Assembly (NCBI GenBank): GCA_036504215.1
Contig: DASXVO010000049.1
Location: forward strand, 1 to 64,000
DNA: 64,000 nt
Source of the DNA: Vicinamibacterales bacterium
GTDB lineage: Bacteria > Acidobacteriota > Vicinamibacteria > Vicinamibacterales > Fen-181
Direction of reading: 5' to 3'
A program made the position numbers and the translations under genes. Of the stretch, positions 41,379-50,102 are shown piece by piece (the stretch's first letter is position 1; every line of letters starts with the position of its first letter). The notes under the pieces were generated by a model. The model did no database searches. It saw only the letters and a list, made by a program, of their open reading frames with translations, and was not told where the DNA came from.

Positions 41379-43580
41379 ATGACGATTGCCTACGACTACA
41401 AGACCCGGACCTCCTACACCGAGGACGCGGCCAAGCAGAAGGCGGCCCACAAGGTCCTCCTTCAACACACATTCGAACCGAGCCTGCCCGATCGCGGCTA
41501 CACGAACCGCACGCTCCACATCGATCTGACGACGCTGAAGGTCACCGAGAAGAAGGTGACGGAGCAGATGAAGGAGATATTCGTGGGCGGGCGCGGCTTC
41601 GGGCTGTGGTACCTGTGGCAGGCGATTACGCCCACGACCAAGTGGAACGACCCGGAGAACGACATCATCATCAGTCCCGGGCCGCTCGCCGGCAACACGC
41701 AGTACGCCGGCTCCGGCAAGTCGCTGGTGGTCACGCTCTCCCCGCTGACAGGCATCCCGGTGGACAGTAATGTGGGCGGCTACTTCGGCCCGCTCCTGAA
41801 GTTCTGCGGCTTCGATGCGCTCGAAATCCAGGGCAAGGCCACAAGCGACGTCGTCGTCGTCATCGACGGTCCGAAGAAGACGATCACGATCGAGGAAGCG
41901 CCCGAGGAGAATCACGACAGCCACGTGGCCGCCGAGATCTTCACGCACCAATACGCCGACAACGAGAAGGACTTCGTGAACGTGTCGGTGGTGTCGGCCG
42001 GCAAGGGCGCCGACCATGCGCGGATCGGCTGCCTGAACTTCTCGTGGTTCGACCCCAAGCGGGGCGCCGTCCGCCTGAAGCAGGCCGGCCGCGGTGGGAT
42101 CGGCTTGGTGTTCCGCGACAAGAAGATCAAGGCGCTCGTCGTGCACGGCCAGAAGTTGAAGGCGAACATGAACAACGCGGTGAACTTCGAGCGGACCTCG
42201 AAGGTCGGCCGCGTGCTCGCCAAGGAAATCCACGACTTCGACGATCAGCAGTGCAAGATGCGGAAGATCGGCACGGCGCACCTGGTCGAGGTCATGGACG
42301 CGTACGACCTGCTGCCGGTGCACAACTTCCAGTACGGCAAGCACGAGGACACGCCGAAGATCGCATCCTACGTCTGGGAGAAGCGCTTCACGCAGGGCGT
42401 GTTCGACGGCTGCTGGTACGGCTGCCACATGGCGTGCGCGAAGGGCGCCGATTGCCACAAGGTGATGACCGGTCCGTACAAGGGCGACCTCGTCACGGTC
42501 GACGGTCCCGAGTACGAGACAGCCGCCGGCCTCGGATCGAACTGCGGCATCTTCGATCCGAACTGGATCCTCGAATCGAACTTCTACTGCGACACCTACG
42601 GCGTGGACACGATCTCGTTCGGCACCTGTTGCGCCTTCACGATGGAGTGCTACCAGCGCGGGATCTTGAACAAGGAGCGAACGGGCGGCCTCGAAATGAC
42701 GTGGGGCAACGGCGAGGCGCACGTCGAACTACTGCACCAGATGGCGGCGGGCCAGGGCTTCGGCGTCATCGTCGGACAGGGTGTGAAGTACATGCAGGAG
42801 TACTTCGCCGAGCAGGGCTGGGGCGACCTTCAGTTCATGCGCGACATCGGCATGCAGGTGAAGGGCATGGAGTACTCGCAGTACATGTCCAAGGAGTCGC
42901 TCGCCCAGCAGGGTGGCTACGCGCTGACAAACAAGGGACCCCAGCACGACGAGGCCTGGCTGATCTTCATGGACATGGTGAACAACCAGATCCCGACCTT
43001 CGAGGACAAGGCCGAGGCGCTGCACTACTTCCCGCTGTTCCGCACCTGGTTCGGCTTGATGGGCCTCTGCAAGCTGCCGTGGAACGACATCGAACCCGAG
43101 GACAACGCGAAGCACGGAAAGAACGCCGCGAAGGTGCCCGACCACGTGCACAACTATCTCGAACTCTACGCCGGCATCACCGGCAAGGAGATGACGACCG
43201 ACGAGATCATCCTGCAGTCCGAAGCCGTCTACAACTTCCAGCGCGTGTTCAACCTTCGAATGGGCATGGGTGGTCGCAAGTCCGACTGGCCGCCGTACCG
43301 CTCCGTCGGTCCAGTGACGAAGGAAGAGTACGAGTCGCGGGCCGAACGCTACGACCAGCAGCTCAAGGATCTGATCGGCGTCGATCCGGCCGGCAAATCC
43401 ACCGAGGAGAAGATGGCGCTGCACCGCACGTGGCGTGAAGACCGCTACAACAAGCTGTGCGACACCGTCTACGCCCGTCGAGGCTGGACCAACAACGCCA
43501 TCCCGACGCTCGAGACGCTGAAGAAGTTCAAGATCGACTTCCCGGAGGTGGTCGCGGTGGTCACGCCGCATCTGGGATAG
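41379..43580 (+). CDS. aldehyde:ferredoxin oxidoreductase family, tungsten/molybdenum enzyme
   Basis: 733 residues from the ATG at 41379, with AAGGAG at good spacing. It is longer than the usual 600-650 residues, with about 45 extra at the N terminus. AOR N domain: RGYTNRTLHIDLTTLKV then IFVGGRGFGLWYLWQ, and PGPLAGNTQYAGSGKSLVVT at the pterin site. The 4Fe-4S ligands should be Cys345, Cys349, Cys353 (GCWYGCHMACAKG) and Cys564 (GLCKLPWND). The first gap has three residues where archaeal AOR has two. AOR enzymes use a bis-pterin tungsten site to oxidise aldehydes or reduce acids with ferredoxin; BamB-type members reduce benzoyl-CoA. A MoaD/ThiS-like carrier and an MFS gene follow. Confidence 0.92.
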   Translation: MTIAYDYKTRTSYTEDAAKQKAAHKVLLQHTFEPSLPDRGYTNRTLHIDLTTLKVTEKKVTEQMKEIFVGGRGFGLWYLWQAITPTTKWNDPENDIIISPGPLAGNTQYAGSGKSLVVTLSPLTGIPVDSNVGGYFGPLLKFCGFDALEIQGKATSDVVVVIDGPKKTITIEEAPEENHDSHVAAEIFTHQYADNEKDFVNVSVVSAGKGADHARIGCLNFSWFDPKRGAVRLKQAGRGGIGLVFRDKKIKALVVHGQKLKANMNNAVNFERTSKVGRVLAKEIHDFDDQQCKMRKIGTAHLVEVMDAYDLLPVHNFQYGKHEDTPKIASYVWEKRFTQGVFDGCWYGCHMACAKGADCHKVMTGPYKGDLVTVDGPEYETAAGLGSNCGIFDPNWILESNFYCDTYGVDTISFGTCCAFTMECYQRGILNKERTGGLEMTWGNGEAHVELLHQMAAGQGFGVIVGQGVKYMQEYFAEQGWGDLQFMRDIGMQVKGMEYSQYMSKESLAQQGGYALTNKGPQHDEAWLIFMDMVNNQIPTFEDKAEALHYFPLFRTWFGLMGLCKLPWNDIEPEDNAKHGKNAAKVPDHVHNYLELYAGITGKEMTTDEIILQSEAVYNFQRVFNLRMGMGGRKSDWPPYRSVGPVTKEEYESRAERYDQQLKDLIGVDPAGKSTEEKMALHRTWREDRYNKLCDTVYARRGWTNNAIPTLETLKKFKIDFPEVVAVVTPHLG

Positions 43581-43585
43581 GCACA

Positions 43586-43788
43586 TGGGATTCAGGAGTC
43601 TGGATTCGGGATTCCTGACTGCCGCGAGAACGCAGGATGTCTGCAGCGGTTTCGGTCCCATCGAACATCGCCCAGGGACACATGCGAAGCCGTGATGATA
43701 CGGTCTGCGGAGGTTGGCTGATGCTCAGTGCGAGGGACGAGCTGGGCACCGTTCCTGATTCCTGAATGCTGAATCCTGACCCCTGCTG
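43586..43788 (+). repeat. GATTCAG/GATTCTG-type repeats flanking an unexplained spacer
   Basis: GGGATTCAGGAGTCTGGATT at 43587-43606 and GATTCCTGAATGCTGAATCC at 43756-43775, the second partly an inverted copy of the first. The 208-bp gap between the oxidoreductase and the MoaD-like gene has no other feature. The two arms could pair and bracket the spacer. Confidence 0.55.
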
Positions 43789-43986
43789 ATGATCACCGTC
43801 AACGGCGACCGCATCGAGTGGCGTGAAGGGATGACGGTTGCGGACATTCTCAAGATCCGCAACTACATCTTCCGTATGCTGGCCGTGTCGGTGAATGGTG
43901 AACTGGTGCGGCGCGGGACGTACGAGACGACAGTCGTTCCCGACGACGCGGATGTCCAGGTCATCCACATGATGAGCGGCGGCTAG
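43789..43986 (+). CDS. MoaD/ThiS-family sulfur carrier protein
   Basis: 65 residues, typical of the family, ending in the required Gly-Gly (IHMMSGG). Beta-grasp layout: MITVNGDRIEWREGMTVADI, NYIFRMLAVSVNGELVRRG and VVPDDADVQVIHMM. The terminal glycine is activated by an E1-like enzyme and carries sulfur to molybdopterin or thiazole. Position directly after the tungsten enzyme gene suggests a dedicated carrier for its pterin, as found beside many AOR genes. No MoeB/MoaE gene is in the window. Confidence 0.9.
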   Translation: MITVNGDRIEWREGMTVADILKIRNYIFRMLAVSVNGELVRRGTYETTVVPDDADVQVIHMMSGG

Positions 43987-43998
43987 TTCCCGATCCCA

Positions 43999-45252
43999 AT
44001 GACAACCACGCGGCAGGCTTCCTGGGGTATGGTGAGCATGCTGGCGGTCACGGCCACCGCCGGGTACATCTGCCGGGTGAACGTCTCCACGGCAGGCGTG
44101 CTCCTGATGAAGGAGTACAGCCTGACGCAGGTGGAGATGGGGCGGGTCTTCAGCGCGTTCCTCGTCGGCTACGCGCTCTGCCAGGCGCCAGCGGGAGCCC
44201 TCGCGGACCGCTGGGGCGCGCGCCGTGTGCTGGCAGCCGCATCGTGGCTGTGGGTGGGCCTCACCGTCGTCCAGGCGTTCATCGGGTTGGCGCCGTTGCC
44301 CACGAGCGCGACGGCCGTGCTGACCGGCCTCGTTGTCATCAGGTTTCTTCTTGGCATCGCGGCAGCGCCGACCTATCCCGCCTCCGGCCGGGGCGTGTCG
44401 CGATGGACACCGCCTCTCCTCCAGGGCCGCGCCAACGGTCTCGTGATCGGATCGGTCGGTCTCGGTTCCGCGCTGGCTCCACCGTTGGTTTCGAGCGTCA
44501 TGGTGGAGTGGGGATGGCGGGCTGCGCTGGCCGTGTCGGCCGTGCCCGCGCTGGCCGTGGCCATCGCGTGGCGCTTCGTGTCCGACCCACCCGACGCCCG
44601 GCGTTCAGACGAGCCTTTGCCTGCGAATTCGGCCATGGATCGGTCGCCACAGCCAGCACCACCCGGGCGAAGAGCCTTCGTGCTGCTGACGATGAGCTAT
44701 GCCCTGCAGGGATACGTCGGCTACATCTTCGTCAGCTGGTTCTACCTCTACCTGGTCCAGGAACGCCACTTCGGCCTGTTGACCGGCGCCTGGGTCAGCA
44801 GCCTGCCGTGGGTGTTGTCCATCGTGTCGATCCCGCTTGGCGGGCTGATTTCGGATCGCCTCGCGTCCGGCGCGCTCGGTCCGGTGTGGGGGCGGCGGAT
44901 CGTTGCCATGGTTGGCATGGCCGGTTCGGGCGTGTTGATCTCGCTCGGCGCGCACACCGAGAGCGCGATCGTCGCGGCGGTGTCGCTCGCGTTTGCGACG
45001 GCTCTCGTGCTCTGCGTGGAGGGGCCGTTCTGGGCGACGATGATGCGCCTCGCGGGGCCGCGAAGCGGCTCTGCGGGCGGAATCATGAACACCGGCTGCA
45101 ACCTGGCCGGCCTCCTGTCGCCGGCCTTGACCCCGCTCATCGCGTCGTACGTCGGCTGGGAGATGGCGCTGCACCTCGCGGCTGCCCTCTCCGTGGTCGC
45201 CGCGTTGCTGTGGTTCGGGATAGGTTTCCCTACCGCGCAACCTCGCTCATGA
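43999..45252 (+). CDS. MFS transporter, anion:cation symporter-like
   Basis: 417 residues and about 12 transmembrane helices. Signature loop GALADRWGARRVLAAASWLW and GIAAAPTYPASGRGVSRWTP in the ACS (hexuronate/phthalate) style. A polar central loop (DPPDARRSDEPLPANSAMDR) separates the two halves. It follows the carrier gene by 12 bases and may bring in the acid or aldehyde precursor used by the oxidoreductase (inference). It ends with a 23-bp tail-to-tail overlap with the VOC gene. Confidence 0.85.
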   Translation: MTTTRQASWGMVSMLAVTATAGYICRVNVSTAGVLLMKEYSLTQVEMGRVFSAFLVGYALCQAPAGALADRWGARRVLAAASWLWVGLTVVQAFIGLAPLPTSATAVLTGLVVIRFLLGIAAAPTYPASGRGVSRWTPPLLQGRANGLVIGSVGLGSALAPPLVSSVMVEWGWRAALAVSAVPALAVAIAWRFVSDPPDARRSDEPLPANSAMDRSPQPAPPGRRAFVLLTMSYALQGYVGYIFVSWFYLYLVQERHFGLLTGAWVSSLPWVLSIVSIPLGGLISDRLASGALGPVWGRRIVAMVGMAGSGVLISLGAHTESAIVAAVSLAFATALVLCVEGPFWATMMRLAGPRSGSAGGIMNTGCNLAGLLSPALTPLIASYVGWEMALHLAAALSVVAALLWFGIGFPTAQPRS

Positions 45253-45610
45253 GCTCGAGGACATTGCCCTCACTGTCCTTGAACGCCGCCAGCCACAACT
45301 CGTGACGCTCGTCCTGGTGGACCCTGGCCGGGTCCTGGGTGAAGGTCACGCCTCGCTCCGTGAGCGCAGCCGCTGCGGCCAGAATATCGGGCACGCGGTA
45401 GTAGATGATCGATGTGTGGTCCAACTCGGGTCTCTCGGCTTTCGCGAGATACAGCCGGACGCCGCCGCAGTCGAAGAACGCCATCCCTGGGAATTCGAAC
45501 AGGAACGTCATGCCAAGTGTGTCGCGATAGAAGGCAATCGCGCGCGCGACGTCCCTCACCACGATTGAGATCTGGCCGATGGCGTGGAGGCCGAAGGATT
45601 GTGGGGGCAT
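45230..45610 (-). CDS. VOC-family protein (glyoxalase/bleomycin-resistance fold)
   Basis: 126 residues from the ATG at 45610. Single vicinal-oxygen-chelate domain: HAIGQISIVVRDVARAIAFY at the start with a metal-type His/Gln, MAFFDCGGVRLYLAKAE in the middle and LWLAAFKDSEGNVLELMSEV at the end. This resembles small glyoxalase-like proteins, with likely metal ligands His and Glu in LELMSE. Reaction unknown. Confidence 0.85.
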   Translation of the reverse strand: MPPQSFGLHAIGQISIVVRDVARAIAFYRDTLGMTFLFEFPGMAFFDCGGVRLYLAKAERPELDHTSIIYYRVPDILAAAAALTERGVTFTQDPARVHQDERHELWLAAFKDSEGNVLELMSEVAR

Positions 45611-45628
45611 GAACCCAGGATACACGAA

Positions 45629-45671
45629 GGAGAAAGGATGAAAGGAGAAAGGATGAAGGATGAAGGATGAA
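45629..45671 (-). repeat. GGATGAA/GGAGAAA heptamer tract, second copy
   Basis: GGAGAAAGGATGAAAGGAGA then AAGGATGAAGGATGAAGGAT between two minus-strand genes. Same unit as the tract at 2658-2763. Confidence 0.75.
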
Positions 45672-45680
45672 AGAGCGCGG

Positions 45681-46652
45681 TCAGAACGCGTCGCCGTGCC
45701 ACCACGCGATGTCTTGCAGAGTCAGCGGCGGGTCGGGGCGGACCTCGCGTCCGATGGGACGCAGCATCATCGCCACTGGAGGGATCTCGTGCGCGACGAC
45801 GCGGAGTTGGGGGGGGAGGAAGCCCGGCGGGAACCAGGCGCGGAGGTGGAACGCGTGGGGTTCCTCTCGGGCGACGAGCGCCTGGAGCATCGCGCCGACC
45901 CGCGCGCCTGACGGATCGCGGTCGCCGCATTCGGTGATCATCCAGTAGTCGGCGACTTCGAGCAGCACGACGTACGCGGCCGCGCGTCCGCCTTCCTCGA
46001 CAACGAAGAACTCGACCTTCCGGTGACCGGGCCGACCGCACGCCGCGAGCAGGCGCTTCTTGGTGATCGCCTGGCGAACGTAGCCGCGGTCGCGCACGAG
46101 CGCCATGCGGAAGCCGCTCGTCTGGGTCGCGTTCATCTCGACGATCGCGGGAAGATCGGTGAACTCGCCCCAACGCATCGGGATGGCCGGCGAACCCCGG
46201 TGCCGACCGGGCAGGACGTCGAGCGCGAGCTGGTTGATGGGAAGTGCGCGGAAGCCAAGCCGCTCGTAGTACCGCGGGTCGATCTCCGAGAACAGCATGG
46301 CGTGGCCGAAGCCTTCGCCGGCTGCGCCTTCGAGGACCCGCCTGATCAACTCCGTCGCGTAGCCGAGGCCACGCATCTCCCCGGGAGTGAAGACGGCGCC
46401 AATGCCGATCAGTCGCGTCTCCTGCCCGTCCATTCGAAGACCAAGGTCGTAGCGCTTCGCGCTGGACAGCACGCGGCCGTTCTCCACGAGGGCCACCCGC
46501 GTCAACCGCGTGGCGCCCCATGGCGTGCGAAGCTGGGCCTCGTTGTACTTGGCGTACGCCCGCCGATCGAGACCCTCACCCCACAGCGGGTAGGTCTCAT
46601 CGAGGATCTCGTCGAGAAGTGCGCCGGACGCCGGAACCAGGGCGAGTGACAT
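45681..46652 (-). CDS. GNAT-family N-acetyltransferase, Eis-like
   Basis: 323 residues from the ATG at 46652 (GGAG upstream). GNAT domain in the first half: TRVALVENGRVLSSAKRYDL, acetyl-CoA loop IGAVFTPGEMRGLGYATELI with the R-G-x-G-Y pattern, and FSEIDPRYYERLGFRALPIN. The second half is a further GNAT-like or accessory domain (VVLLEVADYWMITECGDRDP). This bi-domain layout resembles Eis and related aminoglycoside or protein acetyltransferases, without a clear SCP2 tail. Substrate unknown. Confidence 0.85.
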   Translation of the reverse strand: MSLALVPASGALLDEILDETYPLWGEGLDRRAYAKYNEAQLRTPWGATRLTRVALVENGRVLSSAKRYDLGLRMDGQETRLIGIGAVFTPGEMRGLGYATELIRRVLEGAAGEGFGHAMLFSEIDPRYYERLGFRALPINQLALDVLPGRHRGSPAIPMRWGEFTDLPAIVEMNATQTSGFRMALVRDRGYVRQAITKKRLLAACGRPGHRKVEFFVVEEGGRAAAYVVLLEVADYWMITECGDRDPSGARVGAMLQALVAREEPHAFHLRAWFPPGFLPPQLRVVAHEIPPVAMMLRPIGREVRPDPPLTLQDIAWWHGDAF

Positions 46653-46760
46653 CTCCTGCAGTCTACGCCGCCGACGAGGCGCCGGTCGCGGGGCTTCGCG
46701 GGGACGCCAAGTCCCACGAGGCCCCGCCACCGACGGCAATCGGCAGAGTCCGCTATCCCA

Positions 46761-49655
46761 TCACTTCCCGGCGTCGAGATGATTCCAGTTCAGAATCGCG
46801 TTGAACCCCAGGTTGAAGCTCCCATGCGTCTGCCACCGCCAGTAGGGTCGGTTGGCGAACATCACCACGTGGCCCTTGCCGAGCTGGGCATCCATCACCA
46901 CCGGACGTCCCACCAGAGCCTGCTGACCCAACAGCCCGCCGCTGAGGAGCATGTCGCTCGGATCGCTCGGGAATCGCAGGATGACACGCGGCCGCACGGC
47001 GTCAACGTTGAATCCCATCTGGCGGGCCATTTGCGTCATCTGCGCGGCTTCGTCCGTCTGCGGACGCACCGCCGATGGCGGGGTCTGCCCTTCGAGGGTC
47101 GCCAGCGTCTGGGGAACGGCGTTCGGCGTCAGGTTCTGGCCGACACCAGGAATCTGCGGGCCGCCCCGACCACCGCCGCCCCCCCCCGTCCCGCCAACCG
47201 CGAACACCGGCGCCTGGTTGAAGTACACCGCCAGCGTGTCGCTGTCGTAGCCGTAGGCGATGGGGCTCTTCTTGTCGGCGAAGACGCTCTTGATCACCAC
47301 GCCGCGCGCGAACAGCCCGGCCGGTTCCTCGATCGTGATGCCAGGGAGCAATCCGTACTCGGGGAAGACGGTCGTGGTCGATCCCTCGACGATGAGAAGG
47401 CCGCCCTCCTGAACGAACGTCGCGAGGTGCGCAAGCCCTTCGAGACCCATTCCGCCACGGATGTCGTCAGCCTGGTCCTGCACGCCAAGGTTCGGCGTCA
47501 GCTCGGACTTCTTGTAGGGTATCGGGTCGCCCGTCATCGGCAGTCCGTTGACCAGCGACTGTGGCGTGCCCCCGACGTGCGGGAACACGATGACGTCGTA
47601 CTTCTGCTTGAGATTTCCCTCGCGGAGTTTGACGTCGCCAAAGTAGCTGTAGGGGATCTTCAGCTTGTCGAAGGCCATCCGCACCCAGCCTTCGTCCTGG
47701 GTGCGCGACCAGGAGTGAACGTACCCGATCCTCGGCGCGACGAGTTCGTGGTTCTTGACCGTCGGCACGGCCGCCACCGCAAACGCAGACAGGCCGAACT
47801 CCTTGATGGACGGTTCGAGCTTTACCCGGTCGGCATCGGGGATGATGAACGCGCCTGCGCCGAACTTCTGCCCTCCTGCCTCGAACGCCTCTTCGGCGGC
47901 CAGCATCCGCACGGACTTCTGCGCGAAACGGAACGGCGCCAGGTTGTTGTCACCGTTGTGATCGACGATCAACACGCTCCCCGTTCCCGTGATGGTCCCT
48001 GGCACGCGGACATCGGCGGCCAGCATGGTCATCGGCTGCCCGAGGACCGTCTTGTCGTCGATCTTCTGCGCCTTGACGTTGCGCAGCAGCGGCAGCGTCC
48101 AGCCGGTGTCGTCGTACGGCGACGGGTTGCCCGGAGCGAAGAACTGCGTGTCGAGGAAGTTCGTGACCAGGTTGCTGTACGGCTGGTCCATGCGGACGAT
48201 GAAGTCGCCAGCGGCCACCGGCACCTTGCCGGCCGTGAACGCGGAGTTGGCGGTGTGCACTTCGACGCCCTGCAGACGCAGCAGGTTGACGAGTGCCGCG
48301 GCCTCGCCTCTCCGGCGCTGGGCGGCGGGAATCACCCATGCGTGCGGAGCCTCGTTCCTGCCCTTCTCGATGGCCCGCCTGTTCTTGAGGTAGTAGTTCT
48401 CGAGGAACATGTCCTTGTTCTTCGCGACGAACTGCATCGCGAGGAGCAGGGCGCTCTGCTGGATGTTCACGTTGTTGCGCGGGCCCCACTTGATCGTCGG
48501 CAGTGGCGGGTTCGGCCGGTACCATTCCCGGCTGGTCGACGTCACGGGAAGGTTCAGCGTCTGGTTCTGCGGCCCGTAAGTCTGCGTCTCGTAGAACCGG
48601 CCGATGGCGTTGTGCGTGTTCGCGATGAAGAACAGGTAGTTCGGCACCCAGCCGTCGTAGAAGCCGCCAGTCCACACGCCCGGCACGCCGCGCTTGGTCA
48701 TCTCCGCCACTTCGTACTTCGACAGGAGCCACCACTCGTCGGTCTGGACCGGGTCGAGCGCCACGTTGTACGGGCCGGCGCCGGTGGACGAGTAGAGGTA
48801 CGACACCGACTCGTGCAGGTCGTGGAGCACGGTCGGATGCCAGTCGAGGAAGGTGCGCAGCACGTTCTCGGTCAGCTTGAGGCCGACGCCGAGGCCGTCG
48901 CGGTTGTTGTCGTGCGCGACGTAGTTGCCCCAGTACACCAGCGGTATCGTCTTGTTCGTCTTCTTGCGGTAGTAGAGGTTGTCGACGATCTTCTCCCGGC
49001 CGTCGACCTCGAGCACCGGCGTCAGGAAGACGATGACGTTGTTCCGGATGTTCTGGATGAACGGCGACTCCTCCACGATCAGACGATAGGCCAGCTCCAT
49101 CTCCATCTCGGCGCTGCCCGTCTCGCCGGTGTGCAGGTTGCCGGTCGCCCAGTAAATCGGCTTGCCGGCCGCCATCAACTGACGCGCCTGCGCCTCGGTG
49201 AGCTTCCGCGGATCGGTGAGGTCGGCGAGGATCTTCTTGTACTTGTCGAGCGTCTTGATCGTCGCCTCGTCCGCGATCGCGAGGACGATCATGTCGCGGC
49301 CTTCTTCGCTCTTGCCGATCTCGAACAGCCTGGCGCGCGGCGATGCCTTGGCGAGCGCCTCGATGTAGCGCTTGATGTCCTTGTAGTACGTCAGTTCGTC
49401 GGGCGTGCCGACGACGCGGCCGAGGAACTTCAGCGGTGAAGGCACGGTGTCCGAGGCCGGGAGATGGTCCACCAGTTCGGTGATGACCCTTGGATCCTGG
49501 GTGAACTCCTTGATCTTCGCGGTGTATTCCGCATCGATCTTCTGAGGAGCCTTGGCAGGCGGAGCGCCGCTCCCGATAAGGGCGGTCGAGCCGCCCGCGA
49601 GGACCAGCGCAAGAAGACAGGGCAGAAACAGCATGCGCGCGAAGCGCCGTGACAT
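46761..49655 (-). CDS. M14 zinc carboxypeptidase, large secreted
   Basis: 964 residues with a signal peptide (MSRRFARMLFLPCLLALVLA) and a perfect AGGAGG (49661-49666). M14 metal motif HTGE: His175 and Glu178 in GNLHTGETGSAEMEM, third His in TVLHDLHESVSYLYSSTG. The central part (residues about 400-600) has no clear domain. Near residues 640-830 there is a flavodoxin-like, GATase1/ThuA-type region (KYDVIVFPHVGGTPQSLVNG and GGLLIVEGSTTTVFPEYGLL). Such large M14 proteins of Acidobacteriota act outside the cytoplasm on peptides. The C-terminal region contains a low-complexity GGTGGGGGGRGG run. Confidence 0.9.
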   Translation of the reverse strand: MSRRFARMLFLPCLLALVLAGGSTALIGSGAPPAKAPQKIDAEYTAKIKEFTQDPRVITELVDHLPASDTVPSPLKFLGRVVGTPDELTYYKDIKRYIEALAKASPRARLFEIGKSEEGRDMIVLAIADEATIKTLDKYKKILADLTDPRKLTEAQARQLMAAGKPIYWATGNLHTGETGSAEMEMELAYRLIVEESPFIQNIRNNVIVFLTPVLEVDGREKIVDNLYYRKKTNKTIPLVYWGNYVAHDNNRDGLGVGLKLTENVLRTFLDWHPTVLHDLHESVSYLYSSTGAGPYNVALDPVQTDEWWLLSKYEVAEMTKRGVPGVWTGGFYDGWVPNYLFFIANTHNAIGRFYETQTYGPQNQTLNLPVTSTSREWYRPNPPLPTIKWGPRNNVNIQQSALLLAMQFVAKNKDMFLENYYLKNRRAIEKGRNEAPHAWVIPAAQRRRGEAAALVNLLRLQGVEVHTANSAFTAGKVPVAAGDFIVRMDQPYSNLVTNFLDTQFFAPGNPSPYDDTGWTLPLLRNVKAQKIDDKTVLGQPMTMLAADVRVPGTITGTGSVLIVDHNGDNNLAPFRFAQKSVRMLAAEEAFEAGGQKFGAGAFIIPDADRVKLEPSIKEFGLSAFAVAAVPTVKNHELVAPRIGYVHSWSRTQDEGWVRMAFDKLKIPYSYFGDVKLREGNLKQKYDVIVFPHVGGTPQSLVNGLPMTGDPIPYKKSELTPNLGVQDQADDIRGGMGLEGLAHLATFVQEGGLLIVEGSTTTVFPEYGLLPGITIEEPAGLFARGVVIKSVFADKKSPIAYGYDSDTLAVYFNQAPVFAVGGTGGGGGGRGGPQIPGVGQNLTPNAVPQTLATLEGQTPPSAVRPQTDEAAQMTQMARQMGFNVDAVRPRVILRFPSDPSDMLLSGGLLGQQALVGRPVVMDAQLGKGHVVMFANRPYWRWQTHGSFNLGFNAILNWNHLDAGK

Positions 49656-49804
49656 CGAGACCTCCTGTTGTCGTCGGGGCAGAGTGGTCGGCGTGATGCG
49701 CGGTTTATAGCACAGGAAGGAGAGTAGCCGCGATCAATTCCCGCAGACGCCCGCTCGAGTGAGCATCTGCGGGAGTCTCGCCCATGCTGGCCGGCGAACA
49801 GCCG

Positions 49805-50089
49805 TCACTCGGCGCTGCGAGCGTCGGCCTTTGTCGCTCCCGCGAAATCCTTGTCGGTGATTCCGCCTACGCTGTGCGTCGAGTAGCTCAGCGTCACCCG
49901 CTTGTAGTTGATCGTGATGTCGGGGTGGTGGTCGGCCGCCTCAGCCGCAGGCACGAGCCGGTCCACGAAAGCCACCGCCTCCGGAAAGCCTGCGAACGTA
50001 AACTGCCGGACGATGGCGTCGCCCTCGCGACGCCATCCGGGAAGTTCCTTCAGACGCCGGTCTATCTCGTCAGGAGCGAGTCTGGACAT
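49805..50089 (-). CDS. phhB: pterin-4a-carbinolamine dehydratase
   Basis: 94 residues, normal length. PCD signature EAADHHPDITINYKRVTLSY with the active-site His pair and the following STHSVGGITDKD. It dehydrates 4a-hydroxytetrahydropterin made by aromatic amino acid hydroxylases, or has a role in pterin salvage. No hydroxylase gene is in the window. It sits 13 bases after the methyltransferase-like gene and is probably in the same transcript. Confidence 0.92.
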   Translation of the reverse strand: MSRLAPDEIDRRLKELPGWRREGDAIVRQFTFAGFPEAVAFVDRLVPAAEAADHHPDITINYKRVTLSYSTHSVGGITDKDFAGATKADARSAE

Positions 50090-50102
50090 GTGGCGCCACC
50101 GC

